A DNA stretch of 46,883 nt from Acidithrix ferrooxidans (GCF_000949295.1 NZ_JXYS01000066.1:1-46883); one strand, 5' to 3'. Counted from the stretch's first letter, positions 1 through 9,050 are shown. The notes: a model not told the origin generated them from the letters alone. Translations and numbers: made by a program.

Positions 1-650
1 CGTTGAATACCTCAATCACAAAGGGTTCTATATCTAAGACCACAGTTGTCTCAGAGCGTATCGGACGCATCAAGGCCAAGTACCCAAGTATTGCTTCCAA
101 ATACGAGATATCCCTTGAATATCATCAAGACCATGGCAAGATCATCAAAAAGAGACGCTTTGACAAAGTAATCAATCTCACTATTACAGAAAAACCCACT
201 AAAGCCAAAGATGATAATCTCCAAGGAGCCTACGTCATAGACACCAGCCATAGCGAGCTAGATGCAGGTGAGATCTGGAATATCTATACGACTCTCACTA
301 AAGTAGAAGATGCCTTTAGATCCCTCAAGAGTGATCTTGGACTTCGACCGGTCTATCATCAACTAGCTAGCCGAACTGCTGCTCACCTCTTCATCTCAGT
401 ACTTGCCTATCACCTCCTTAGTGCCATTGAGCTGACCTTGAGGCAAAATAACGATAAGAGAAGATGGTCAACCATTAAAGAGCAACTCAACAGTCACCGC
501 CGAGCCACCATAGTTCTTACATCAGATAAAGGCGTTGTCTATCACATCCGCACTAGTGGTGTTTCTGAGCCGGTTCACAAAGAGATCTACCGTCTCTTAG
601 GAGTTAGTGATCCCCTTAAACGGATAAAGACCATTGCGACGCATTTGTAG
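1..650 (+). CDS. IS1634-type (IS4 superfamily) DDE transposase, C-terminal part
   Basis: This is the C-terminal half of a cut-and-paste transposase, open to the left edge of the window, so its true start lies outside. The stretch IYTTLTKVEDAFRSLKSDLG followed by RPVYH is the conserved block around the catalytic Glu of IS1634-like transposases. The hydrophobic AHLFISVLAYHLLSAIE helix after it is also typical. The frame ends at TAG 648-650 with no further disruption, so this half is intact. The element's 3' end must lie within the next few tens of bases, before the truncated gene that begins about 694. Family assignment is confident; whether the whole element is active cannot be judged from one end. 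Confidence 0.85.
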   Translation, partial: LNTSITKGSISKTTVVSERIGRIKAKYPSIASKYEISLEYHQDHGKIIKKRRFDKVINLTITEKPTKAKDDNLQGAYVIDTSHSELDAGEIWNIYTTLTKVEDAFRSLKSDLGLRPVYHQLASRTAAHLFISVLAYHLLSAIELTLRQNNDKRRWSTIKEQLNSHRRATIVLTSDKGVVYHIRTSGVSEPVHKEIYRLLGVSDPLKRIKTIATHL

Positions 651-693
651 TGTCCCAACGTAAGACCACATACTCAACTAGCTGGGAGAATAG

Positions 694-1623
694 GTTGATT
701 TTCGGAAAGATGGGCTAAGTTCAGAATTGCTCCTTCTCGCCTCGAAAGAGCTACCCAGAGTCAAACCGTACAATGGATTGGTAATTCTCGAGGATGGAAC
801 TATAGCCACTAAGGATTTTGCCGGCTCTCGTCCGGGTAATGTCCTTGAAAAATCAGAGCAGATGCCGTCGCATTTAGTGGTTCTGGAGCCAGATAGTCTT
901 GAGATGTTGGATGAGATCGAACTCTCAGAGCCATCGATAGCCAGAATAAGTTCAGTCGCTAACGATATCTATGTTGCTGGCGATCGGACCTTGATGCGGG
1001 TTCGATTTCGAGGCAAATTGGAGTTGGACTCGGAGTTTTTGCCTTTATATAAGACCACCGAGAGTCAAGGATCAGCTTGGGATGTGGTTGTGGGGGACTC
1101 TAGTGCCTGGTTTTTAGATAACGGAGATGATTCCTATCGCTATAACGGCACCCTTATAGGTGTTGGAACTTTGTCAAGTGAGGTCCGATTGTTTCGAGTG
1201 GATTTGGTATCGGGCCAAGTTACATCGGGGCGAATTAGTGACCTGTCCAAGGGTGTTGTGGCCAATCCTCCGCTTGTAGATTTTGAACGTCGGATCGCAG
1301 TTGGATATGACTCCGGAAATGGCATTGTTACGGCCTTCGACTTTGATGACTTGGGAAATATGACTCAGAGATGGAGCCGTTCCCAAAATCACGGTGGCCA
1401 TATGGTCTACCTCAGAGACGAGGGGTTGGTGGTAAGCGATGACTATGATCTGGAGCGAAATATCGCACAAATGGTAATTTTGGAGATTGAAAGCGGTGAC
1501 GAGGTCGTCAGGGTTGACACCGGTAGTCCCGTTCAGTCAGTCCTCTTCCCGGCTGTAGGTTTCAACCACGACCTGTATCTGTGCACTTTTTCTACCATTA
1601 GCCGTATCGCATTTTGTGACTAA
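694..1623 (+). pseudogene. 5'-truncated beta-propeller-like hypothetical protein
   Basis: An open frame runs from just after a stop at 691-693 to TGA/TAA at 1621-1623. The first usable start is a weak TTG at 727, with no ribosome binding site in front. The protein (about 298 residues from that TTG) has repeated short strands with Asp and Trp turns, such as SAWDVVVGDSSAWFLDNGDD and SGNGIVTAFDFDDLGN. This fits a propeller or SMP-30/PQQ-like repeat fold. It has no signal peptide and begins in mid-fold. It starts immediately downstream of the IS1634-type transposase, so the element has probably replaced its promoter and N-terminus. Specific function is not recognised. It could also be intact with the TTG start, which I think less likely. 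Confidence 0.5.
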
Positions 1624-2847
1624 TCTGAGCTCGAGGTGGTCGCTGTCGGCTACCTCGAGAGTTATTTTGTCGGCTCTGCTAAGGCTTGCATAGGTCACTC
1701 GTACTACAAAACCGCTAAGTAACTCTGATGGATTAGTAACTCCGACCAATAGGAGGGGCATTTCGGATTTGACTGTGACTAGGGGTTGAAATTCCCTATT
1801 TATGAAGTCGCTTTAGAGGCGATCGGCTTTAAATGGTTCATCAATTGCTAGTTAGATTGTTGCGTTCATGAATAGGCAGATGAGATTATCTTGAACTTCA
1901 AATGGTGTATTTGATACATCTAAAGCCAAGCAAGTGTCGGTGAGAGTGGAGAGTATTGATGATGAAAAGATGTTCAACAAAGGCGTGATTATTGCGTGTT
2001 TTTGGCACAAACGAGTGTGAAGGTGCCACATGAGCACAAGAATCTTAAGTTGCTAAAGCTAATATTGTCGAGATCAATCGTGAATTAGTAAACATCTCTG
2101 AGCTGGAATTATAGTAACCGATTGCCAGAATGTACCATTGAATTTGAATTATAAATATTTATTTTGCTCCAACAAATCTCACCGCTGTTTGATCTGTTAC
2201 CGTTTCAAGGATCAAACGAGGCGGTGACGGGTGGCTTTGAATTTCGGCCTACAACAAGAACTAGACAAAGAGATCTCTAAGGTGCCTTTGACTACGGGCT
2301 TTTCGAAGCCGCTACTGCTAATTGACCAAAATGCCTTTATGGATTCTGGCCTATTGTCCCCAATGCGAGACAGCCACCTGATTTAGAAATCACATTCTGC
2401 CCGGACAATTAGATTGGTACCTTTTAGGTCTGCTAAGTCAGACTTTTTCCCAATGGCTAAGTATTTGCAAGGAAGCTCGCAATGCTTACACTTGGAGAAA
2501 GTTGTTCGCCACATCGATTTCGCTACATCTATCATTTCTTTGGGTGTTTTATAAGCCGGAAAGACCACAATCTAAGTATCTTTTGTGAGTAATCTGCTAA
2601 AAAATTACACCCGAAAAACCGAAAAATCATCTTTTGGGCAGATGCCGAGCCCAAAATAATTAGCTAGCGTTACTCCTAGTGTTCTATGACTACGGAGGTT
2701 AGCTTCGAATGTGGTGGTAACCATGGGGATGCTTTATGGCAGAATCAATAAATCAAGGGCTTATCCACGATAGGTGAACTCGCTCTACCAGCCGTATTGA
2801 CGAACGCTATCAGCATGATAGCTAATAACAAAGAGGGGATGTTTACG
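1624..2847. other. 1.2-kb gap with only weak small frames
   Basis: No gene here is convincing. Two short frames converge. One is 2231-2385 (+), 51 codons with a GTG start and GAGG nine bases upstream, containing KPLLLIDQNAFMDSG. The other is 2383-2568 (-), a Cys-containing frame with CKHCELPCKY and no ribosome binding site. A 15-base imperfect inverted repeat at 2180-2194/2210-2226 lies directly before the first frame. The segment behaves like decayed accessory DNA next to the IS. Confidence 0.3.
2180..2226. repeat. Imperfect inverted repeat (hairpin)
   Basis: CACCGCTGTTTGATC at 2180-2194 is mirrored by GATCAAACGAGGCGGTG at 2210-2226, with a two-base bulge and a 15-base loop. The right arm contains the GAGG that would serve the small frame starting at GTG 2231, so folding would hide that ribosome binding site. 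It may equally be a relic of a mobile-element end. Confidence 0.4.
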
Positions 2848-3318
2848 GTGGGTATTAAAAGAATAACAGGAAGGATCGCAGTTGGTTTGGGGGCATTGGC
2901 GGTTCTATCTAGTGCAGCGACCTTCGTATCGGCACCCCTAGCAGCAAGCGCATCCCAACTTTCTTCGATCCCACTTCCCAAACCGAACTTACTTATAGGC
3001 GGAGGCGGAACTACATATTTCAGTGGTCCTGCGACTTACGGTCCAAATAATCTGCACCTTTGCACAGAAACTAACTACGATTTGGCTAGGTTCGGTCCGG
3101 TAAGTTTTTGCGCATCGGACGTTCCGTTGGTCAAGCTGCTTGTGGAAGCTGGTGGGGCATGTCTTTTCGCAGGCTTTGGAGTGATAGCGTTGGGTTCCAG
3201 CGAGATTCAGACAGCAGGAGTTCAATTCGCTGTGGGCTGTGCATCTGAGACTGGTGCATGGGGTTGGATTATGGCTATTGGATCTCTAGCGAGTCCTGCG
3301 CATACGGCGAGACCATGA
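2848..3318 (+). CDS. Secreted four-cysteine hypothetical protein, bacteriocin-like
   Basis: I start this gene at GTG 2848 because GAGGGG ends nine bases before it. An ATG at 2839 directly abuts that site. The 156-residue product opens with a Sec signal peptide: basic GIKRITGR, a hydrophobic core to about residue 30, and a likely cleavage after ASA at residue 35. The mature part is Gly/Ala rich, has four Cys (residues 72, 88, 105, 131) that could form two disulfides, and has hydrophobic segments around residues 92-117 and 122-148. No family is recognised. Its TGA overlaps the start of the next gene, a small membrane protein. Secretion plus a coupled membrane partner resembles a bacteriocin/immunity pair, but this is inference from layout only. 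Confidence 0.55.
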   Translation: MGIKRITGRIAVGLGALAVLSSAATFVSAPLAASASQLSSIPLPKPNLLIGGGGTTYFSGPATYGPNNLHLCTETNYDLARFGPVSFCASDVPLVKLLVEAGGACLFAGFGVIALGSSEIQTAGVQFAVGCASETGAWGWIMAIGSLASPAHTARP

Positions 3319-3545
3319 TGGCGAAGGTGAATGTGTTTCGCGTCGGCAAAGAACTTGGATTGTGGATTTTCCTTGTCTTCTTTGGATCTACTGCGTTGGT
3401 GCTTATTTTTTACCATGTTGGTCACGGATTTCAGTTAGAGATTCTTCTCGACTTAGTTGTCACGATCGTGACGTACGGCATTCTCTATCACAGAGTCAAA
3501 GGTGAACTGCAGGCACTTAAGGCGACTCAAGAAGATGAGATTTAA
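3315..3545 (+). CDS. Small two-helix membrane protein, coupled to secreted protein
   Basis: The start is ATG 3315 (or the adjacent ATG 3318), which overlaps the TGA of the preceding gene, so the two are probably translated in a coupled way. The 76-residue product has two predicted membrane helices, GLWIFLVFFGSTALVLIFYH and LEILLDLVVTIVTYGILYH. A short charged cytoplasmic tail follows, ending ATQEDEI. No family is recognised. A small two-helix protein coupled to an exported peptide gene is the usual form of a dedicated immunity or export-helper protein, which is the best guess. A structural partner of the secreted protein is an alternative. Confidence 0.55.
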   Translation: MMAKVNVFRVGKELGLWIFLVFFGSTALVLIFYHVGHGFQLEILLDLVVTIVTYGILYHRVKGELQALKATQEDEI

Positions 3546-3693
3546 TCTAAAAACCTACAGATACAACGGTCGGAGCTGTGCTTGTCGTCAAGGGAGTGGA
3601 GATCCGCAAAATCAATTCCAAGCTGAATGGATTGGGCTCGTAGGTGCTCAACCTGCACATTCAGCTCGATAGATATATGAGAGAGGGCGGACA

Positions 3694-4011
3694 ATGAATT
3701 TCAAAGGCGTCCGTAAATTCATGCGGAACGATCCTCATATCCGACGCATAATCCTGGCAATGGTGACCTTCCCGTTTTTTATGCTTCTTTACTTAAACAT
3801 CCCTATGAAATCGGTCAGAGTTATCGTTTTATGGGGTTTGTACTTGCTGGTGTTTGAAAATGTATTTCGGCCGGTACCTGAGGATTCGCTCCCTAAAGGA
3901 TATAAAGTGATCTGGCGCAGCAGGCAAGGTAAAGAGGCAGGAATTCCTCTGGGATCCTTGGAACTCTTTGTTTCGCGAATTTTTCACCGCAGCACCACGG
4001 GGACCAGGTAA
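3694..4011 (+). CDS. Small two-helix membrane protein, hypothetical
   Basis: ATG 3694 is preceded by GAGAGGGCGG at a good distance, the best ribosome binding site in this neighbourhood, which supports a real gene. The 105-residue product starts with a basic segment (KGVRKFMRNDPHIRR). Two hydrophobic helices follow (about residues 18-36 and 40-57), then a basic soluble tail. No family is recognised. It lies 148 bases after the coupled secreted/membrane pair and in the same direction, so it may belong to the same small cassette. Confidence 0.5.
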   Translation: MNFKGVRKFMRNDPHIRRIILAMVTFPFFMLLYLNIPMKSVRVIVLWGLYLLVFENVFRPVPEDSLPKGYKVIWRSRQGKEAGIPLGSLELFVSRIFHRSTTGTR

Positions 4012-4177
4012 AAGCGAGCTCCTTTTAAAACCAAAGTACCGAGAGTTGCGAGATTCGGGTTGCCTTGTAGTGCTAGATATCGGTACCCTGGTAGATCTGT
4101 AATTGTAGATAGTAGTTTTGTGCGACACCTCTACAGTGCGTTATTTTGTGGAGCCGCCCGAGAGACGGGCATTCACC

Positions 4178-4489
4178 ATGGCGCTAAAGCCGATGGGAAA
4201 ATGGGACCTAAATTATCTAGCTGAGCGAATGCTTATCAGCAACGGCCGCAACGACTTGTCCAAGCTTTCGCAACTAGACCCACAAAAGGCTCTTCGTCAA
4301 CTTTACTCATTATACAAGTTCCACCATCGTAAATGTAGAATTTCTCACGCTCGAGTGTTGACTAGCCAACGACAAGAATGGTTTATTCGCCCGGGTGGTC
4401 TCACAGGATCATTGCTACTACCACTCGGCAAATCGGCCGGCCTTAGGGTCGGCCTTCCATCTCTTTGCCCGAAGCCTATATCTAAGTAA
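4178..4489 (+). CDS. Hypothetical protein, doubtful
   Basis: A 103-codon frame begins at ATG 4178. A TTG at 4118 would add 20 residues but has no ribosome binding site. The N-terminal half (MGKWDLNYLAERMLISNGRN and the following LSQLDPQKALRQLY) looks like an ordinary helical soluble protein. The C-terminal half from about residue 60 is low in coding character and Gly/Leu/Pro rich. A real gene that has suffered a frameshift near 4350 would explain this. No homology is recognised. Confidence 0.25.
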   Translation: MALKPMGKWDLNYLAERMLISNGRNDLSKLSQLDPQKALRQLYSLYKFHHRKCRISHARVLTSQRQEWFIRPGGLTGSLLLPLGKSAGLRVGLPSLCPKPISK

Positions 4490-5114
4490 TCCAGGTACTG
4501 TAATGCCGGTCGATCCCTGTGGGTCCACTGCGACTATCTTCCAACGCGTCTCCTTGGCTGTGCCTTGATCACAATCTTGGTTGGCCATGGCTGTTTGGTG
4601 GGAGTGGTTTCCATTGAACCTGCACCTCCATTGGGCCAATTACGCGTTGGATCATCACTTCCTCCCTCAGGTAGCACTCTGACGAGCAGGGACTTCAGCT
4701 AGCAACGATAGCAAGTAGACCGCCTGGGAGACTCTTAGGAACAAGGTAAAGTTGATTAAGGTTGATTAGCTTTGTGTGGTATCAGCTCCAACTGAAGTAC
4801 CAACTTTTCGGCATTGGCAGTCAGTCAGTTAGTCAGTCAGTGAGTCGTTGGAGCGTAAATCTATGATGAGGTGTCACATTGTCGCCATGTTTCCTTTGAA
4901 CGCTAGTGGCGGTATCTTTTCTCCAGAATGATCACAAGAAAAAACCTTTATGGCTGTCTGCTACCTGAAATCATGCTCTTCATATGGTGCCTGGAGATAG
5001 GGTTAATTTTTTAGATACTTGTCGTAAATCGCGCACTAGCTTTAGCATTCATTTGGTAGCTTTGATCAACTAATAGGCGTTGAGTCGACAGTGAGATTTT
5101 ACTAAGGAGAAGTT
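4490..5114. other. Gap upstream of the glutamine-synthetase-like operon
   Basis: No gene is supported in these 625 bases. They contain a degenerate AGTC tandem repeat (4819-4846), a short direct repeat of GTTGATTA about 4752-4768, and presumably the promoter of the operon that starts at 5115. AAGGAG at 5104-5109 is the ribosome binding site for that gene. Confidence 0.5.
4819..4846 (+). repeat. AGTC tetranucleotide tandem repeat
   Basis: Seven degenerate AGTC units run in tandem here (AGTCAGTCAGTTAGTCAGTC and on to 4846), about 270 bases before the glutamine-synthetase-like gene. Two units carry single changes (AGTT, AGTG), so the tract is no longer perfect. Confidence 0.8.
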
Positions 5115-6497
5115 GTGCCTTATCCCGATTTGAATTTAGGTGATCGTAGCCTTACCTATGAACGACTTCGGTCTGATATCGAACAAGGTGAGATAGACAC
5201 CATTATCGTTGCGTTTACGGATATGCAGGGAAGGTTGGTGGGAAAGAAGCTATCTGCCTCCTTTTTTCTTTCTGAGGTTGTCGCGAACGGAACCGAGGGT
5301 TGCTCCTACCTTCTTGCCTGTGACGTCGACATGAATACGGTATCTGGGTATGAGATAAGCTCGTGGGAGAGTGGCTATGGAGACTTGGTGATGACCTGCG
5401 ACATGTCTACCCTTCGCTATATTCCTTGGCAACAAAATACCGCGATGGTTCAAGCCGATGTGGTGTGGGAAGACGGTTCGATTCTGAGGCAGGCTCCCCG
5501 GTCAATTCTAAAGGCGCAACTCAAGCGTCTAGCCGATCGTGGACTTAGGGCACTTGTCGGAACTGAACTGGAGTTCATCGTCTTTGAGAACTCCTACGAA
5601 GAGGCTTGGGAGGAAGGTTATCGAAATCTCAAGCCCGCAAATAAGTACAATGTCGACTACTCCCTCTTGGGGGTCTCAAGGATAGATGGTCTGCTTCGCG
5701 AGATCCGCCTTGGAATGACCGGTGCGAACATGGAGGTCGAGTCGGTTAAGGGCGAGTGTAATCTAGGCCAGCACGAGATTGCTTTTCGCTATAGTGACGC
5801 ACTTAGGACTGCGGATAATCACGTTGTCTACAAGTTGGGTGCCAAGGAGATCGCAGCGGCACGTAAGAAGTCGATAACCTTTATGGCCAAGTTCAACGAG
5901 CGGGAAGGATCTTCTTGTCATACCCACCTGTCGATACGTGGTCTTGATGACTCGCTAACAATGGTTGATCCTATTGATCCTAAGAAGCTTTCCAACTTTG
6001 GAAGCGCCTTCATCGCAGGCCAGTTGGCGCACATGCGAGAGACGACTCTCTTTATGGCCCCCAATATAAATTCCTATAAACGCTTCGTGGAAGGATCCTT
6101 CGCGCCGACGGCCATTGCTTGGGGTATCGATAATCGAACATGCTCCATACGTCTTGTCGGACGTGGCCCTGGTCTGAGATATGAGAACCGCCTGCCCGGT
6201 GGGGATGCAAACCCCTATCTAGTTATTGCAGCAATGATCGCTAGTGGCCTTGATGGTGTTGACTCGGGCATGACGCTGGAGGAGCCTTATCCTAAGAGTG
6301 CCTATGATGGTGATCTTCCCAGAGTCTCAGATACGCTCAGAAGTGCGCTGGATGACTTTTCATCCTCCGCCTTCAATCGCGCCAGCTTTGGCGATGATGT
6401 TGTTGACCACTATGCCAATATGGCCAAGGTCGAATTGGATGCTTTTAATCGTTCCGTGACCGACTGGGAACGATTCAGAAGTTTCGAAAGGATGTAG
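5115..6497 (+). CDS. Glutamine-synthetase-like gamma-glutamyl-amine ligase
   Basis: A member of the glutamine synthetase fold family, 460 residues, which joins glutamate to an amine using ATP. Visible marks are the N-terminal beta-grasp with FTDMQGRLVGKK (about residues 35-46), the metal-binding ELEFIVFE (about 151), and the NSYKRFVEGSFAPTAIAWG segment. The RTCSIRLVG and YENRLPGGDANPY motifs follow. Residue pattern and the following aldehyde dehydrogenase gene point to a PuuA-like/GlnA3-GlnA4-like enzyme rather than housekeeping glutamine synthetase. The substrate (putrescine, spermidine, ethanolamine or another amine) cannot be read from sequence. GTG 5115 is preceded by AAGGAG. It is first in an operon with the next two genes; the gap to the next gene is seven bases. 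Confidence 0.85.
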   Translation: MPYPDLNLGDRSLTYERLRSDIEQGEIDTIIVAFTDMQGRLVGKKLSASFFLSEVVANGTEGCSYLLACDVDMNTVSGYEISSWESGYGDLVMTCDMSTLRYIPWQQNTAMVQADVVWEDGSILRQAPRSILKAQLKRLADRGLRALVGTELEFIVFENSYEEAWEEGYRNLKPANKYNVDYSLLGVSRIDGLLREIRLGMTGANMEVESVKGECNLGQHEIAFRYSDALRTADNHVVYKLGAKEIAAARKKSITFMAKFNEREGSSCHTHLSIRGLDDSLTMVDPIDPKKLSNFGSAFIAGQLAHMRETTLFMAPNINSYKRFVEGSFAPTAIAWGIDNRTCSIRLVGRGPGLRYENRLPGGDANPYLVIAAMIASGLDGVDSGMTLEEPYPKSAYDGDLPRVSDTLRSALDDFSSSAFNRASFGDDVVDHYANMAKVELDAFNRSVTDWERFRSFERM

Positions 6498-6504
6498 TTG
6501 ACAA

Positions 6505-7872
6505 ATGTCTAGTTCTCTTTTTGACGTTGTAAATCCGTCAAATGAATCTCAAATCAGCCAGGTTGTTCGAAATACCCCCGAACAAACTTCGAGGGCAATA
6601 GAGCGCTCAACTTCGGCGTTCGCTTCTTGGAAGTTGGTGCCACCATCTCAGAGGGCTGCGTTACTGCGCAATTTCTCCGAGACCGTTCGATCCCACGTCA
6701 AGGAATTGGCCGATATTGAGGTGGCAAATTCTGGCCACACTATCTCTAATGCAATTTGGGAAGCCAACAATGTAGCTGACGTTCTTGCCTATTATTCAGG
6801 GTCCGTAGAGCGCCTTGGAGGTCGTGAGATTCCTGTGGCTCAAGGTATTGACATTACTTTCAAAGAGCCAATTGGCCCTGTGGGGATAATTGTGCCGTGG
6901 AACTTTCCCATGCCGATTGCATCATGGGGCTTTGGGCCCGCTCTAGCAGCTGGGTGCACTGTCGTATTGAAGCCAGCAGAGGTGACTCCACTGACTGCTA
7001 TCCGATTGGGGGAACTCGCCCTTGAAGCTGGCATCCCAGAGGACGTTTTTCAAGTGGTGACCGGCTCTGGGAGCGACGTTGGCGAAACTATGGTTTTAGA
7101 CCGAGCAATACGTAAGATTGTCTTTACTGGATCGAGCGCAGTTGGAAGTCGCATACAGAGACTGGCGGCCGATCAAATCAAACGCGTCACCTTGGAGTTG
7201 GGTGGAAAGAGTGCCAACATTATCTTTGACGATGCTGACCTTGACAAAGCGGCTGCATCTGCCCCTTCTTCGGTATTTGATAATGCTGGTCAAGATTGTT
7301 GTGCTCGTTCTCGGCTGTTGGTACAAGAGAGCATATATGACAAGTTTATGGAGCGTTTTGAAGAGGCGGTCAAAGGGGTGAGGGTCGAGGATCCTAGTCT
7401 CGAAACATCACAGATGGGTCCGTTGATTACGGCATCACACAGAGAATCTGTGCGTTCATATGTCGATGAGTCGTTAGTTTTGTTCAAGGGTAGTGCTCCT
7501 GAGGGGCCGGGGTTTTGGTACCCACCCACTGTTATCGGCGGTATTGATCCGTCGCATCGCCTATTTCGCGAGGAGATCTTCGGTCCGGTGGTAACGGTTA
7601 CTAAGTTCAAAGATGAGCAAGAGGCGATAGCGCTCGCAAATGATTCAGACTATGGCCTTTCGGGTTCCATCTGGACGTCCAACCTTGGACGTGGCCTTCG
7701 AGTTGCTCGGGGTGTACAAAGTGGGAACCTTTCGGTCAACTCGCATTCATCGGTACGTTACTCTACGCCATTTGGGGGATATAAGATGTCGGGGCTTGGC
7801 CGTGAGCTTGGACCGGATGCGCCCGATTCGTTCTGTGAAGTTAAAAATGTCTTTATAAGCACTGAGATATAA
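6505..7872 (+). CDS. NAD(P)-dependent aldehyde dehydrogenase
   Basis: Oxidises an aldehyde to the acid. The 455-residue protein has the ALDH marks: PWNF with Asn133, the cofactor-binding FTGS at about 207-210, the general base Glu231 in LELGGKS, and the nucleophile Cys265 in NAGQDCC. The second Cys directly after is common in the family. It is slightly shorter than the usual 480-500 residues because of a shorter N-terminus and central loop, with no motif missing. It follows the gamma-glutamyl ligase by seven bases. The likely job is therefore oxidising a gamma-glutamylated aminoaldehyde, as PuuC does. No amine oxidase or transaminase that would make this aldehyde is in the operon. Confidence 0.9.
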   Translation: MSSSLFDVVNPSNESQISQVVRNTPEQTSRAIERSTSAFASWKLVPPSQRAALLRNFSETVRSHVKELADIEVANSGHTISNAIWEANNVADVLAYYSGSVERLGGREIPVAQGIDITFKEPIGPVGIIVPWNFPMPIASWGFGPALAAGCTVVLKPAEVTPLTAIRLGELALEAGIPEDVFQVVTGSGSDVGETMVLDRAIRKIVFTGSSAVGSRIQRLAADQIKRVTLELGGKSANIIFDDADLDKAAASAPSSVFDNAGQDCCARSRLLVQESIYDKFMERFEEAVKGVRVEDPSLETSQMGPLITASHRESVRSYVDESLVLFKGSAPEGPGFWYPPTVIGGIDPSHRLFREEIFGPVVTVTKFKDEQEAIALANDSDYGLSGSIWTSNLGRGLRVARGVQSGNLSVNSHSSVRYSTPFGGYKMSGLGRELGPDAPDSFCEVKNVFISTEI

Positions 7873-8017
7873 CCCCTTGGCAAAGAGGCACAGGAGTGGT
7901 TGGTTGCCGCCCCAAGGCGATAGCAGCAGCTAATTTTTTGGGTCAAATAAGTAGTTTTAGTAACGATTTGGTGGCTCTGGCTAAGTTCAGGCCGCATTGA
8001 GAAGGAGATTTTAGGGA

Positions 8018-8782
8018 ATGCGTCGTTTAGAAGATCGAGTCGCAATAATTACTGGCGGTGCCTCTGGGATAGGAAAGGCTACTCTTGAGAGGTTTGTCTC
8101 GGAGGGGGCAAAGGTGGTGGTTGCAGATTTTGACATCACTAGCGCACTCAAGGTGGCCTCAGATTTTGGTGCATTGGCGATTGAGACCGATGTAGCTGAT
8201 CCTGCGAGCGTTGATGCCATGGTCGGGCAAGTTATAGATCGATTTGGTCGAATCGATATAGCCTTTAATAACGCCGGGATCTCTCCTCCCGATGACGATT
8301 CAATCCTTGATACCTCAATCGACGCCTATCAGCGTGTGCAAGATGTCAACCTCAAGTCGGTCTTTCTTTGCTGCAAAGCGGTGCTACCTCATATGTTGGC
8401 GGCGAAAAAGGGAAGCATTATCAATACCGCATCCTTTGTCGCAACTTTGGGTGCAGCGACGTCGCAGATCTCTTACACAGCTTCAAAGGGTGGAGTTTTG
8501 GCGATGACGCGTGAACTCGGGGTTCAATTTGCGAGATCTGGTGTTCGGGTGAATGCAATTAGCCCTGGACCGATCAACACCCCATTACTTCAAGAGCTAT
8601 TCGCTAAGGATCCTGAGCGAGCTCAACGACGCCTTGTGCATATCCCGATGGGACGCTTTGGAGAGGCGAGCGAAGTCGCCGCTGCCGTCGCCTTCCTGGC
8701 TTCGGACGACGCATCCTTTATGACCGCTTCGAACTTTTTGGTGGATGGAGGCCTGACCGGTGCCTATGTGACGCCGCTTTAG
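8018..8782 (+). CDS. Short-chain dehydrogenase/reductase
   Basis: A classical SDR of 254 residues. It has the Rossmann TGGASGIGKA (about 12-21), the NNAG motif, the catalytic Ser about 140, and YTASKGG carrying the Tyr and Lys. SPGPINTPL and a C-terminal DGG follow. The acidic Asp after the second strand (VVVADFD) suggests NAD rather than NADP. GAAGGAG lies about nine bases before ATG 8018. It follows the aldehyde dehydrogenase by 145 bases in the same direction. Actinobacterial clusters of a glutamine-synthetase-like ligase, an ALDH and an SDR are known in amine utilisation, so a role in the same pathway is likely. Substrate unknown; it is not the fatty-acid FabG, which is at 21383-22114. 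Confidence 0.85.
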   Translation: MRRLEDRVAIITGGASGIGKATLERFVSEGAKVVVADFDITSALKVASDFGALAIETDVADPASVDAMVGQVIDRFGRIDIAFNNAGISPPDDDSILDTSIDAYQRVQDVNLKSVFLCCKAVLPHMLAAKKGSIINTASFVATLGAATSQISYTASKGGVLAMTRELGVQFARSGVRVNAISPGPINTPLLQELFAKDPERAQRRLVHIPMGRFGEASEVAAAVAFLASDDASFMTASNFLVDGGLTGAYVTPL

Positions 8783-8879
8783 ATCATATCTCGAGCAATC
8801 ATCAGCCTCGGGTTCTGTAGCTTCTATTGGATCGTTTTCAATCGAGCCTTGAATATTTTTCATAAGATTTATGCCATGT

Positions 8880-8941
8880 CGGCCCTTTGAGTGGTCGTTA
8901 CGATTTGCAAGGTGAGATGATTTTTTTGATTCAAAGGGCCG
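8880..8941. repeat. Perfect 11-base inverted repeat
   Basis: CGGCCCTTTGA at 8880-8890 and TCAAAGGGCCG at 8931-8941 are perfect complements separated by 40 bases. A T run lies just inside the right arm. The distance suits a hairpin with internal structure or a protein-binding dyad; no T run follows the right arm, so it is not a standard terminator. Confidence 0.6.
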
Positions 8942-8984
8942 CTACCACGAGAACACTTATGTGCTATTTTCGATTTGAGGCTCG

Positions 8985-9011
8985 CCAAGTTGGTGATGGC
9001 AGCCAACTTGG
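8985..9011. repeat. Nine-base hairpin with embedded direct repeat
   Basis: CCAAGTTGG (8985-8993) and CCAACTTGG (9003-9011) are perfect complements around a nine-base loop. The same place also contains an imperfect direct repeat TTGGTGATGGCAGC / TTGGCGATGGTAGC. Confidence 0.6.
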
Positions 9012-9050
9012 CGATGGTAGCTTTGGGGTAGCACATTGGTCCTTAGATCG

